A stretch of 64,000 nt of DNA. It comes from Ephydatia muelleri. Lineage: Eukaryota; Porifera; Demospongiae; Spongillida; Spongillidae. Made by a program: the position numbers and the translations under genes. Location of the stretch: assembly GCA_013339895.1 (NCBI GenBank), contig JABACO010000004.1, positions 10,439,909 through 10,503,908 on the forward strand, given 5' to 3'. Positions within the stretch are counted from its first letter, which is position 1. Every line of letters starts with the position of its first letter. The notes beneath the pieces were generated by a model that had not been told where the DNA came from, searched no databases, and saw only the letters and a list, made by a program, of their open reading frames with translations. Shown here piece by piece: positions 1 to 11,039 of the stretch.

Positions 1-373
1 TGCTGGTGAGGAGGGGGAGGAGGTGCAAGGGATGTCTGTATGGTCCTGAAGAGTTTATTGTCTTCACTTATCTGTAACAATAAGAATACAAATATGAGCT
101 AGTACTCAACAGATGATGCTGGCAACATGTCTTTCTTAATCCTTAAACAGCCACATCTCCCTAGGACGACAAATTCATAATTTTGAAGATATTTAGTTAT
201 GAAGGATTTTTACCCAACAAAATCAGACTTTGAAAGTTCTGGCAATGCATTTGAGTGCTATTGTATTTCACAATTATCCGACAACGTTAACCAATAGATA
301 AATTAACTGACATCTAAGTGGGATGGGACACTAGCGATAAGAAATATTAACGCCTACTGCACTAGCTCCTAAG
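1..373. other. no gene recognised
   Basis: AT-rich sequence upstream of the retroelement remnant. I see no open frame of the same element here, so the missing upstream reverse transcriptase is not recoverable by eye. Confidence 0.4.
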
Positions 374-1449
374 ATGGCATTGTACGGTGACAGATTTCTA
401 TACACATTAACAATTTCCGAAACTGAAAAACATTTAATCACACTTCCTACCCGGATGGGTGGTATGGGAATACGAAATCCGATTAAAACAGCTAACAATG
501 CCTACGAAACATCAACAAGTGTAATTGTAGATGTAATCAAAGGAAAGGTTCCGTTTTCAATGCTGGACCACAACAATCAATTTGCTAAGACGATATCTAG
601 TATGCATTGTAATATTCGACATCAGGACCAGGCCACACAAGACTCTATTCTTTCTATCTTGGATGCAAAGAAGAAGCGAGCATTTCGACGTTCAGTTGAT
701 GGTAAAACTTCTGCATGGTTAGCAGTATTGCCACTGTGTACACACACCACTTTGATTTGTCTGCAACAGAATTCCGAGATGCACGCGATGAGATACCAGC
801 GTCCTTTGCTTAGGATGCCAGCCACCTGTGATGGATGTGGTGCAGCATTCCATCTTGAGCATGCCCTAGACTGCAGAAAGGGGGGGCTGGTCATCCAACG
901 CCATAATGAAATCAGAGATGCACTTGGAGATCTGGCCTCAAAAGCGTTCAGGAATGTGATAAAGGAGCCAATTGTGAAGGAGGCTAACATCAGAGACGGT
1001 ACCCCTGCCCTGATTGCAGACATCAGTATTAGAGGTCTTTGGCAACCTCAGGCAGTAGCCTTGCTAGATGTGCGAGTAGTAGACATCGATGCACCATCGC
1101 ACATACATCGGAACGCAGTTGCAGTAATTTCCTCAGCAGAAGAAGAGAAGAAACGAAAGTACAACAGTGCAGCTGAAGCACGTCGAGCATCTTTTACCCC
1201 TTTTGTTGTATCTACTGATGGAATGCTGGGTAGAGAGGCAAATTTCTTACTAAAACGTTAGCCCAAAGCATAAGCATTAAATGGGAGAAACCACTGGGGC
1301 AAACAACAGGATGGCTGCGTGCAAAGCCGAGTTTTGCAATACTTCGAGCAACAAATCTTTGCTTGCGTGGTTCTCGCACCAAGTGGAGAAGTGGTGTTGG
1401 AATGGGTGATGGTGCTGGGCTACCGGCAGAATTGCCAAAATTGGATTAA
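374..1449 (+). pseudogene. C-terminal part of a retroelement polyprotein, frameshifted
   Basis: The frame from 374 runs to a TAG at 1259-1261. It begins with the segment LPTRMGGMGIRNP, which resembles the end of a reverse-transcriptase polyprotein (known form: LPARLGGLGI). A putative zinc-binding motif CDGCGAAFHLEHALDC follows, then RHNEIRDALGDLA and an ALIADISIRG...LLDVRVVD stretch that could be a nuclease-like fold. The usual C-terminal tail of this family continues in the -1 frame from 1258 to a TAA at 1447-1449 and contains LCLRGSRTKWRSG. A one-base loss near 1258 therefore separates the tail from the rest. The upstream palm domain is absent, so this is a 5'-truncated, inactive copy. Similar ORFs are common in cnidarian and sponge genomes. 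I am confident it is retroelement-derived and less sure of the exact clade. Confidence 0.7.
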
Positions 1450-1529
1450 CACTTTTATTTGATTCTTTTGTTCTGTCATTTTGTTGTTTATGTTTCCTCT
1501 TTTACTGTTATTATTACAATTTATTAATG

Positions 1530-1537
1530 AATAAATG
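1530..1537 (+). promoter_or_regulatory. AATAAA-type polyadenylation signal of the retroelement remnant
   Basis: AATAAA lies about 80 bases downstream of the shifted stop codon at 1447-1449, the expected place for a 3' end. The motif is common in AT-rich DNA, so the assignment rests on position only. Confidence 0.3.
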
Positions 1538-1604
1538 AAACAGTTCACAAGAAAATGTCGTGAGCCAAATATTATAAAAAGTTATAGGTAGAGGGTCCTC
1601 ATTT

Positions 1605-1735
1605 GTCAGGTTGCCTGCAATTAATGGCCCCAAATCGAGCGGGAAATGTGCATTAACTTTGCAACCTGTGTCTCCGTGAATATTAAATCACTTCCATTCT
1701 CCACCTTCAACTAAGCTATAGCCGTTCAAATTTTT
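1605..1735 (+). repeat. dispersed repeat, copy 1 (related to 2889-3030)
   Basis: The stretch starting GTTGCCTGCAATTAATGG and containing GCATTAACTTTGCA is repeated in direct orientation at about 2963-3022. The following part (about 1679-1727, ending CTAAGCTATAGCCGTTC) recurs in inverted orientation at about 2889-2945. The two halves therefore have opposite relative orientations, which suggests a rearranged small transposon. No coding content is visible. Confidence 0.6.
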
Positions 1736-2726
1736 ACTTTTTTTTTTCCTTTGTCTGAGTCTATAGCTATACGGGTCAAAGAAGATGAGTTATCACTTCG
1801 TATGAGGATCGTACCAAACTAACGGATCCAAGTGAATGGTTGTCAGCCTGATGGTTTTTGCCACCTCCCACATCGCGCAAGGCAGTACGCATCACAAAAC
1901 ACGTAAGAATTTTTATTCTACTCACTTGCATCACCCTTTGGTACCCACCGTTCCTAGTAGCGTATGATAAACCTTTCCACATCTGCTTGCAAATTTTTAC
2001 CTGCCACACACCACCTACTGTACATTTGCACACAAACACACAATGCATGAATGTATTGTTATGTAAACAGCCTGTACACCATATTCATCACACACACCCA
2101 CTGTCCCTCTGAATCAGAATCTATTTTGTTGAACAGCTCATGAGGCAACTGATCCTTTTCTCAATTTCTGTATCTCAGTGTTTTCTTTGAGTCTAGCCAT
2201 ATGAGAGTTCAGTTTTTTGGTCTTGGCTGCATAATAAAATGAATATGAATATTTTTACTACTTGCTTAGTTAGTTTGTGGGGGGATCCCGGACCTACACA
2301 ATCTGCACTGATAGACATGAACATTCATATTCACACCACAGCCCATTCTTGTAGGAACTTCGCCCTTCCAACACAAAAGTGGTACAATAACCCCTTACCA
2401 GCATAGTACATCTTTTCTATCAAGTGCAGCACAGTGTTGTATTTCAAACTAGTTGTATGCAGGGAGTAAAATGAGTGCATAGGGTATTGCAATGGATGGA
2501 CGTGAAGTGCATTAAGTGGATATGTAATGTGTGAGACATTATATTCCCCCTACATACAACCATACATAAAATTGTAGTGTGACATGCAACATTGAGCTGA
2601 TAGATTAAAAGGCCAATATGCGAATTTTATTGCACCTAAACTATCAGTAGAGATTGCGGTAGGTCAGGGCCCTGGTAAGTTTACACAGAACTGACAGATG
2701 GAAGTTAGTAACAAAATTCATTATAG
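1736..2726. other. no gene recognised
   Basis: Unique-looking AT-rich sequence between two repeat copies. The short open frames on both strands at 1776-2112 overlap one another and resemble nothing I know. Confidence 0.4.
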
Positions 2727-2750
2727 TGTGTGTGTGTGTGTGTGTGTGTG
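2727..2750 (+). repeat. (TG)n microsatellite
   Basis: About twelve uninterrupted TG repeats. Confidence 0.9.
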
Positions 2751-2888
2751 ATGAATATGGCACACAGGCTAATTACATAACAATGAAAGTGTGTACATGT
2801 ATGCTCTGTGAAAACAGTATTCTATGACCTCAATAGCTAAAGACTCAGACAAAAAAACAAAACAAAACACAATAAATACTCAGTTGTG

Positions 2889-3030
2889 AACGGCTATAGC
2901 TTAGTTTAAGGGTGAAGAATGGGCAGAATTAAGAAGTGATTAATATCCCTGTGGAATGGAAGTCGGGTTGCCTGCAATTAATGGCACAAAATATGCATTA
3001 ACTTTGCACACCTGTATCTCCGTAACAAAT
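2889..3030 (+). repeat. dispersed repeat, copy 2 (related to 1605-1735)
   Basis: The first part (2889-2945) is the reverse complement of 1679-1727. The second part (2963-3022) is a direct copy of 1607-1675. Matches are imperfect, so both copies are old. Confidence 0.6.
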
Positions 3031-3416
3031 TAACGATCAGAACAAACAAATAGGTAACACTTATTGTTCTGAAATTATAATGATTTAGGATTTTAATTAC
3101 ATTTGGATAACGACATTTTGTTCCAAAGTATTTAGAACAGTTTAACATGATAACTATTCAAGGTCAGGTGCCAAAAGGCTGTGTCGTAGCTGACACCATT
3201 CTTATGTCCAGTGATGCAGTTATAAATAAGAAAATGATGATGGAATCTTTTTGGTGTTGCGTGAGGAAGTGCTAACGTCAAAAGTATATTTCTAGGAAGG
3301 GGCGCTGGTAAGAAGTATCCAATGCTGGAACACTCTAGAGTAGAAGATTGCCTTGTAAGAGGCTCCCATTTTAACTGACATTGAGTGTCATTCACAAAAA
3401 AAAGCACCAGACATTG

Positions 3417-3498
<82 letters not shown>
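3417..3498 (+). repeat. (CA)n microsatellite
   Basis: About forty CA repeats. It creates poly-Val-Cys and poly-Thr-His open frames on the two strands that are not genes. Confidence 0.95.
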
Positions 3499-3499
<1 letters not shown>

Positions 3500-3532
3500 G
3501 CTGCCTCATTCATAACATAGTTTCAGCAATAT

Positions 3533-3583
3533 CAGCTCAGGATGTGTACAGCAGTATTTTGGTAATCACTGGCAACCACAGCC
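3533..3583 (+). repeat. 45-base repeat core, copy 1 of 5
   Basis: The core CAGGATGTGTACAGCAG..TTTTGGTAATCACTGGCAACC is found here and near 4548, 4680, 4993 and 5248, all on the same strand. Three of the copies (here, 4548, 4993) follow a GGCTGCCTCAT segment. Confidence 0.75.
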
Positions 3584-3639
3584 AAACACTCTGGCAACCA
3601 CAGCCAAACACCCCACATACCAAACCTCAGGTGTGTTAA

Positions 3640-4340
3640 GACTGACTACACTTGAAATGTTTAAATGGCTGCCAAAGGAAGCGTTTATTCTTACACGGAC
3701 GTTACCACTCGTTTCATAATGTTCAATACATTTTTTATTAATAACAGTTTTAAACTGTATGATTATATAATGTCGTTTCTATGGTAACGATTACGCGCGG
3801 CGAAATAATTGAATTGAATGTTAGAATTGAAACCCGGACGGCTAAAATATCGTTTTTCGCATGTTTCTGCAGTTCTTCTAATTCAAGAATAACCGTATTT
3901 AATCACTATAGTAGGAAAATTGATCAGTATTTTGAAACGCTTAGAGCGCTTGCAGGCAAACATTGAAACTGCGAAAAATTAAGCACAAATTTCATCGTTT
4001 TTGTATACAACTTCCACATACAAAGTTAAGTTTCATTTTTCCAACTGGCATTAGTAGCAAGTAGATACTATAAGACGTTTTTAGTCCATTGAAATGAGAT
4101 TTAGCCGCCCGGGTTTTGCAAAAACGTTAAGAAACACCCCCTATCATTGAGCGCAATGCAATAAACGGTGATGGTTGCTATGACAACTATCAATTACATT
4201 AATTTGCGGGATCATTCTACAAACATTTGGTACAAAGAAACATAGCTATAACAACCATCCTTAAGGAAATGTGGCACCTTGTAGTGGTTAAAATTGCTGA
4301 TATTGCTAATTCCAAATACAGGTGTAGCTAGTCTTAACAT
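3640..4340. other. no gene recognised
   Basis: AT-rich sequence. The 61-codon frame at 3781-3966 shows no recognisable domain and no repeat relatives in the window. Confidence 0.4.
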
Positions 4341-4350
4341 ACCTGAGACA

Positions 4351-5108
4351 GCAGCAAATTAATGATAAATAAAACATACAAGGCAAGATCCAATCAGCAA
4401 TGAGAGAGCTCCATCCTCCATTGTGTTCTACACTGCATGGAAATCATAGTACACATAAGTGAGGCAGCTACAGCACAAGGGTGAAAAGTGAACACCAAGG
4501 GCTCAAAAACAAGGATGGCTGCCTCATAAAACATGTTTTCTACAGTACAGTTCAGGATGTGTACAGCAGTTATTTTGGTAATCACTGGCAACCCAGGACA
4601 CGACTACTGTACATAAAGGATATCTAGTGTACTGAACTTACAATGAGAAACCTCATAAGAACAAGTGTTCTCAACAGTACAGCTCAGGATGTGTACAGCA
4701 GTATTTTGGTAATCACTGGCAACCACAGCCAAACACCTTGGCAACCACAGCCAAACACTCTGGCAACCACAGCTAAACACCCCACATACCAAACAGCAGC
4801 ATATTAATGATAAATAAAACATACAAGGCAAGATCCAATCAGCAATGAGAGAGCTCCATCCTCCATTGTGTTCTACACTGCATGGAAAACATAGTACACA
4901 TAAGTGAGGCAGCTACAGCACAAGGGTGAAAAGTGAACACCAAGGGCTCAAAAACAAGGATGGCTGCCTCATAAAACATGTTTTCTACAGTACAGTTCAG
5001 GATGTGTACAGCAGTTATTTTGGTAATCACTGGCAACCCAGGACACAACTACTGTACATAAAGGACATCTAGTGTACTGAACTTACAATGAGAAACCTCA
5101 TAAGAACA
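4351..5108 (+). repeat. tandem duplication with 445-base period
   Basis: The stretch 4351-4663 is repeated almost base for base at 4796-5108, giving a period of 445 bases. Shared landmarks are AATGATAAATAAAACATAC, AAGATCCAATCAGCAATGAG, the 45-base core, and TAGTGTACTGAACTTAC. Between the copies, 4680-4790 carries a further core copy followed by three short CAACCACAGC(C/T)AAACAC units. The near-identical minus-strand frames at 4394-4591 and 4839-5048 are this duplication seen in translation. There is no codon-like pattern of change, so I do not call them genes. Confidence 0.8.
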
Positions 5109-5247
5109 CTTCCCATTTCCTCATCCTAGTGCAAAGGTACTAATGTACACCAAGAGCTATGAGAGACAAAAGACAATGACACAAAAACAAAAATCGTTCA
5201 AACACGTATAATGGTTGCCTCATCTGGTTGAAGTGTTCTCAACAGTA

Positions 5248-5291
5248 CAGTTCAGGATGTGTACAGCAGTATTTAGGTAATCACTGGCAAC
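5248..5291 (+). repeat. 45-base repeat core, copy 5
   Basis: It carries the same core as 4548-4593, with TTTAGG in place of TTTTGG. Confidence 0.7.
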
Positions 5292-5309
5292 CCACCAATA
5301 AACACTGAT

Positions 5310-6470
5310 GAACAACCCCTTTGGTCCCAAAAGCAAAGCCATGTACACATAGAACTCCCTATTACAATCAATACTAACTGCAATACAGGTTATTATTCAA
5401 TGTGTTCAATTTTCCTTGCACTGCCATACAGATTGCCCACCATTTCATACATGAAGACCCACTTCATCTCAGCTTCCTGATGATCAACTTCGCTAATTGT
5501 TTTAATGTAGCAATACACATGACGCGTTTTGGTTGTACTACAGTGGTACCATCAAAATTTACTACAACACTGTTATCGTATGCACCAGCAACGTGCCAAT
5601 GCATCAGACCAGTTATTTGGATTAAATTAGAAACTGCATACTTATTGTTCCGTAATGATTAAAAATATATGAATTTGATATTAATTTATTTTTGCAAATC
5701 ATGATCTTTACATAAATAGGTACACAAGTAAATATGTTTGTATCATGATTATTAAAAATAAGAATGCGCTACACAATTTAGTACATGGGTTTAAAAAGTT
5801 ATTGTTCCTGTTTATTAAATTGCCAAAATGAAACAATTTCTCCCATCATTATACGCTACGCCTCCTAGAGCGGCCTGCACTTACTCAGGCATGCAGGTAT
5901 ACCCTCCCCTCCCACCCCACCTCCCCCAGTGCACGTGTCGTTAGTCTCTGTATATCCACTCATCTCTGCCGCTTATTCATTCGACGTTTGCTTGCGCGCA
6001 CTAACATTAGGTTATGATGTATGCCACATCACGGCGCATCAAAAAAAAGTGTGTCTGACAGGATCAACACACACAAGCACAGAACGCACGAGTCGCAACG
6101 TGAATTTATGCCGTTTACAGCACAGAAGCAACTGAGATGGTGCAGTCACGACGAGCAGTGAAGCATGCCAATCACGCATAGACACATGCTCCATGCGTGC
6201 AAATCGCACGTACCTCATAAAATCCCTGCAGCTAACATCCACTTGGACAGTCGGGAGGGTTCGCGCATTCCAGATCGTTGACCGTGCCTTTTTCCTTTTC
6301 ATATTGTACAAGCCACGTGCAGTTAGCAATCTATTTAATGCCTCTTAACGTATCAAATACGATGCAAGTATACGATCTAACATCCGTGGATTACGGTAGT
6401 ACATCCAATAATGCCAGACATAATATATTTAATTAAACACTCATAATTCCACCAATTGTTGCTTAGACTT
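5310..6470. other. no gene recognised
   Basis: It contains short frames at 5402-5662 and 5929-6329 with no recognised domain. They overlap on opposite strands. Confidence 0.4.
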
Positions 6471-6618
6471 TACGTCTAGTCTCGTACCCAGACCCTGATT
6501 CCCAGTGCTGCGGGTGGATTACATCACCGCTACGTGGAAAGAGGTATTTTCACGTAGCGGTGATGTAATACATCCGCTGCTGTGAAAACATAGGTCTGGG
6601 TACGAGACTAGTGTACGT
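6471..6618 (+). mobile_element. fold-back (MITE-like) element
   Basis: Two inverted arms of about 65 bases face each other. The left arm runs CTAGTCTCGTACCCAGACC...GGATTACATCACCGCTACGTG. The right arm is the reverse complement with few changes (CACGTAGCGGTGATGTAAT...GGTCTGGGTACGAGACTAG). There is almost no spacer, so the whole element is one hairpin. A further end of the same family lies at 6641-6678, and a weaker one near 7852-7880. No transposase is encoded. Confidence 0.8.
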
Positions 6619-6640
6619 CGCCATAGGAGCATTCATGGAT

Positions 6641-6678
6641 ACGTACCCAGACCCACAGCTGCTGATGGATTATATCAT
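6641..6678 (+). mobile_element. second end of the 6.5-kb fold-back family
   Basis: ACGTACCCAGACCCACAGC, then TGCTGATGGATTATATCAT, matches the right-hand end of the 6471-6618 element in the outward direction. Only this one arm is visible. Confidence 0.5.
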
Positions 6679-6679
6679 A

Positions 6680-7570
6680 GATATTAGAGTAAGTATGATT
6701 ATATCCTCGCTAAATGGGCGTATGCAGAATTTAACGGGTATATTGAAATACAGACTTTAGAAGAAGCGAAATACATACGCAACCCGCTACAGTAGAGGAG
6801 TCTCAACTGCCGGGCCTTGCCTGTAGCATAGTTACTGTAATCTATGCCTGTAGTACTCTATATTATGTTTGAAGTGCTAACACATGACAAAATACGTGAA
6901 TACCATTGTGGTCCTACTCACAGGAGTCACAGCGCCAGCATTGCTGCAATTTCTACGATAGGAATCTGGAATCGATTGATATCGGTATAATTTTATTATT
7001 ACGAAACATTATTGTGACGAGCACGTGAACGAATATTCTAACAGCTTTCTGTAGCGATCAAACATATTAGAGGACTGGACAGCGATGCTATAGCTAGCAG
7101 CTTCATTACAAGTACAAGTTGGTGTGTGTTCATCGCTCTGATCTTACGGTACTCCATATCCGTCCGAGTGAATAGCATGTTCAATGAAGAAAGGCGGTTT
7201 TGCTTTCACATAAGAATTATAAATGCCATGGGCATGTGTGTGTTAAACCTTCTAAGAGTATTTTCTAATCGCTCACGTACACATCCTTTTCTGTTTCCAC
7301 ATTCAGTACAGCCGGTAGCAGATCTACGTTACGTTAGCTGCTTGCATACTTGTATCTATAGCTTTATTTACTCCTTGTCAGCTTTTCATGTGCCCAACGG
7401 CAGGAAGTAGACGTTAATTAAGTCTTAATGGTGTCATGAGAGGATTGAGTATGTGCGAATGTTACGATGTCCGGCTGGTTCACAAACCTTCGTTTTTAGC
7501 GTTGTTTTGTCTGTTAATTAGTTCACAAAATGTTGATGTGTGTACTGGATGTGACAAACATGGTGTTGTG
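6680..7570. other. no gene recognised
   Basis: Unique-looking sequence. The 94-codon frame at 7126-7410 has no recognisable domain. Confidence 0.35.
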
Positions 7571-7574
7571 TGCT

Positions 7575-7670
7575 TGTACTCACAAGGGGACTGTCCCTTG
7601 TACGCACAGGGGGATTGTCCCTTGTATGCACAGGGGGTCTGTCCCATGTGCGCACAGGGGGAGTGTCTCT
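7575..7670 (+). repeat. 24-base minisatellite, four units
   Basis: There are four consecutive 24-base units of the form TGTA(C/T)GCACAGGGGG.(C/T)TGTCCC. Because 24 is divisible by 3, both strands stay open through it (Cys-Pro-Leu-Tyr-Ala-Gln-Gly-Asp on the plus strand). The surrounding 105-codon frame at 7436-7753 is otherwise unrecognised, so I call the repeat and not a gene. Confidence 0.8.
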
Positions 7671-7995
7671 TGATTGATTCAAAGGTATGCTCGCGCATTG
7701 ACCCTGCCTCGCTCGTGCCCAGGCTGCACATCATTGTGTGCAGACCCGTTTAGCATTCTTACAGTCTATTCTCTGCATGAGACGCAGCAGTCATAGGTAT
7801 TCCTCACGCATATGGTAAACATTTGTACGCGATGAGCCTCGACGTACATGTATCAGTGATGTAATCCACCTGTTGCTATGTATTAAATTGGATTATCATT
7901 CGAAGTATAGCTACATGAATAAATAGACACCAGCAGTACTTGCTACAGCAGTAACTAGGTAAAGCTAACATATAAGTAGCCATCCAGCTGTGGTG

Positions 7996-8157
7996 AGCTA
8001 GTACCTTCCGTTTCCCAAACCACGTGGTGGATCCACTCTCCTGTGGGGGTTGTAATAATTCAATAGACATGTAATGTAGTACCAGCATGTCTCACTTACA
8101 TGTATTCTGTACCTTCCATGCGAGTGTTGGTGGATTCACTCTCCTCTGGGTAGTAAT
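7996..8157 (+). repeat. two imperfect copies of a 45-60 base repeat
   Basis: GTACCTTCC...GTGGATCCACTCTCCTGTGGG at 7996-8054 recurs as GTACCTTCC...GTGGATTCACTCTCCTCTGGG at 8111-8157. Confidence 0.6.
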
Positions 8158-8825
8158 TTTAAACATGTGCATTAAAAAACCTTCCATCGGTAGTCTCCAG
8201 CAGATCAACCTTGTATAGATAAATTGCAATATGTATCGTCATAAAAAAGCAGCAATATATCATACGGAAGTCTTGAATGTTCAAAAGGCTGTACTTCCAT
8301 TTTCTGTAATTCCCGCTTGATGTAAAAAAAAAATTTACAATATTAAGCACGTCATGAAAAAAAAAATCCACACAAAATTGGCTACACGCTCCGAACGAAA
8401 TCGTGGTGGGAAAGCGTATAAATATTGGTGATCGTAAACCTAAGTGGCTCGAGTAGATAACTTTATGTTGTATGTGCGTTCTCCGTTAGCTCTGTATCGC
8501 TGCCACGTTTGTGCAGTATATTCTTAAACAGAGTGGCTGTGCTGCTCCAAGCTTGAAACAGTTAAAGACTATCAAATTGCCTGGTTTTGCTCTCCCCAAG
8601 ATCAGTGAGAATGTATTATATATATAATATATACACCCACAGTGCCTAACACCTAATGGAAACCCTTTTACATGATTTCATTGGTTGACATTGTATCTAA
8701 GTGTCTTGGAGGTCCTGACACATCATCATTGTTGAGACGATTTCCTATCTATACAGTTGGCTGCTACACGCAAGTAAAGTTTTTATTGGCATGTGTATGT
8801 ACTGTATATAATTTCTAAATCCTAT
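8158..8825. other. no gene recognised
   Basis: AT-rich sequence with a TATATATAATATAT run near 8626-8637. The 70-codon minus-strand frame at 8159-8371 has no recognisable domain. Confidence 0.35.
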
Positions 8826-10118
8826 TAGAGAACTGTATCATAGCAGATGTTGGAAGACTGACCCTCGTTTTAGAGCACCAATGGTCTATCTTCCCAATGG
8901 AACTCCTGGAACTCCTGTCTTTACAAAGGATGTTGTTATATTTTACCATCAATAGGCTTGGTAACAGAATTTTTCAAAAAGGTACTGTATGTTCTCTATG
9001 AAATGTAATTTATTTAACTTTCCACATTAGGAGGGCTGTTTTGATGTCATAGACGTCAAGTTAGATGCAAACCAGTTTAACTCTGTGGTTGAAAATGCTG
9101 ATGTGACACTTCCCAGCGATGCCCTCATGTTGTTTGAGGATCTAATTGTAATTGTACCTCTGCTTTCTGTGTGAACTGGCCCTACCTCCGAAATGCATTG
9201 TGCAATGGGATGGAGAACAGATGCATTTTAAGTGATTTCATAACCAGGTGATGAATTTATACATGTATGTGAATGTGTGAATACTTTAGTTTTTGCAGGA
9301 GACATTGCTATATTTCATGCAAAATCCATGGAAGGTCAAAGCAGCAGGTCAGAAAGTTATAATGGTGCTCCTTATCCCTTTCTCCGACGATACAAGCGGA
9401 AATAAAAGTAAAAAATGGCACAAGTTCGAGAGTTGGTAACTACTCTTGGCCGGGCTTCCAAGGCAAGCAAATGGACGGCATGTCAATATACATTTTGTCT
9501 GCTGCTTTGATTCTGTCTCTCCTTTGGATATGGTGAGACCAATATCAGAAGAGTTGGAAAAATTAGAAAATGAGGGTGTAGAAATGTATGATGCTCAAAG
9601 TCAGAAGAAAGTCTTGGTTGTAGCACCTCTGATGCTCATCCTTTGTGGCAACCAACGTGTCTCTGAACTGGTAAACCATCTGGGTAGTACAGCCAATAAG
9701 TTTTGCCATATCTGTGAGGTACCCTAGAATTTATTTGGAGTGTTTTCATTATGCCTTACATTGTTTCTAGGTTGACAAAGGTGTGAATGCATACATGATA
9801 GATGAAGAACACTTGAAAAATGTCTCAATCAGAAAGCAGCTATTTGTTCTCAACCAACTGCGCAGAGTGCTAAGAAAATACAGACACTTTATGGCTTACA
9901 GCTAATCCTATGTAGGAAATAAGAGTAAATCTTAACAGTCTATAATAATATATTGTGTATGTGAAAAAAAGTAACATGCATGATTTTTTTAAAACGTTTC
10001 AGGAGGATCCCAGTAGAAGTGTATCATACCCTTCTACTTGGGTCTTACAAGTACCTTTTAATTGAATTTGTTCCCCAATTGACTGAAAGGATGAAGGACG
10101 AAGTTCATGCACGCACTA
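8826..10118 (+). pseudogene. Transposase_21-like (animal CACTA-related) gene remnant, several exons
   Basis: Coding blocks in one direction resemble animal proteins related to Transposase_21 of CACTA-type DNA transposons. They are about 8829-8955 (WKTDPRFRAPMVYLPNGTP), 9031-9150 (DVIDVKL...LMLFEDLIV), 9172-9250 (WPYLRNALCNGMENRCILS), 9300-9727 and 9772-9900, then 9999-10118 (PVEVYHTLLLGSYKYLL). The fourth block holds the family-like PFSDDTSGNKSKKWHKFESW, then a TAA at 9437-9439, and continues in the same frame with LAGLPRQANGRHVNIHFVC and NHLGSTANKFCHIC. GT-AG-like junctions separate several blocks. The in-frame stop at 9437 and another at about 8953 argue for a dead copy. Family assignment is from remembered motifs; the blocks and stops are read directly. 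Confidence 0.65.
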
Positions 10119-10790
10119 GGATTACCATATTTTGTAGTATTTGTTTTATGATTTGTCCTCCATTAGGTATTGTCATTCCGACCACATTGTCTTCCAAGTT
10201 GTGACCAATTAATAACAAAATTTGGGGTCCAGATCTTGCCTCATTGAGGATTCATGCTATATCTTTCTCTTGGCTACCTATTTTGGCATTTCTTGGCAAG
10301 TGGTTTGCTGTGCAGGTCATCAGTGTGTGACTCGGTTGAGCTTTCAGTTCATTTCAACTGGTGCTCCTCTTGTTTTGCAGGCTTTAGTTCAAGTGCTTAC
10401 TTGCGCAAAGTGTCAACTTACTATTCTGTTTGCCATAACCAATGTCATACAGTGTACTTGTCACATTCATTGTGTCTTCAATGCATTCATTTACTTTTTT
10501 CGCCATACATCTCATCTGATTTTGACGTTCCATTCGGCCAGGATTCAATATCAGCTTTGTTTGTGGAGTAGATGCAAGTGCAAGTACACTCAGAGCAGAC
10601 TGGGCAAAATTCTGCTGTGCGATGGTGTCCAATTGGCTGATAACAAACAGTCAGAGCTGTGCTTTGTACACAAATCTTCAGTAGTTTTTCTTACTGGGAA
10701 TGCAGAATTTAATTGTGGAAACATGTTCTGCAGTGGTGCAGGGTATGTAGTGCTTTTTGTGCGTTAGACAATGCTTTCCATTTTGCACTA
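10118..10790 (+). repeat. repeat block A, plus-strand copy
   Basis: From GCACTAGGATTA onward this block matches the reverse complement of about 23640-24330, through AGATCTTGCCTCATTGAGG, TTTCAACTGGTGCTC, GTGTCAACTTACTATTCTG and TGCGTTAGACA(A/G)TGCTTTCC. At 23.6 kb the block runs directly into an integrase frame, while here it follows the Transposase_21-like exons and runs into block B. The frames at 10222-10767 are non-coding shadows. It is probably part of, or an insertion in, a Ginger-like element. Confidence 0.65.
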
Positions 10791-10800
10791 GAAAATGTCT

Positions 10801-11010
10801 CCAGGTATGTAGCTCTATTTTCTTGAGGCAACCAATGTTCGTTGAACTTTTTCAACAAGCTTCTGATTGTGATTAGCTTTGTTGCTTGACATGTCAGATG
10901 CATTGATGGTGTGCCTGAATTGTTGATGCTACTGCTGTTTGATTTCATGCAGAGCTCCACATCAAAGAGTTTTACTATTGCCATTGTTTGTGAAAAGACC
11001 TTGGCCAATT
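10801..11010 (+). repeat. repeat block B, copy 1
   Basis: TAGCTCTATTTTCTTGAGGC...ATGCAGAGCTCCACAT closely matches 20307-20500 on the same strand. At 20.3 kb it directly follows an integrase-core coding block, so B belongs to the Ginger-like element. Confidence 0.7.
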
Positions 11011-11039
11011 GTGTGCACTGCAGTTATTCAGGGTTTTAT

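Noticed and set aside
3132-3639. Frames with long Val-Cys or Thr-His runs
   Set aside because: Translation of a CA microsatellite.
4394-5048. Two nearly identical minus-strand frames of 65-69 codons
   Set aside because: Explained by the 445-base DNA duplication; the similarity is not coding-specific.
7436-7753. 105-codon frame with CPLYAQGD repeats
   Set aside because: Repeats are a 24-base minisatellite open on both strands; the flanks show no domain.
10222-10767. 181-codon Cys-rich frame
   Set aside because: It lies in repeat block A; the copy at 23.7-24.2 kb has different breaks and no shared protein domain.
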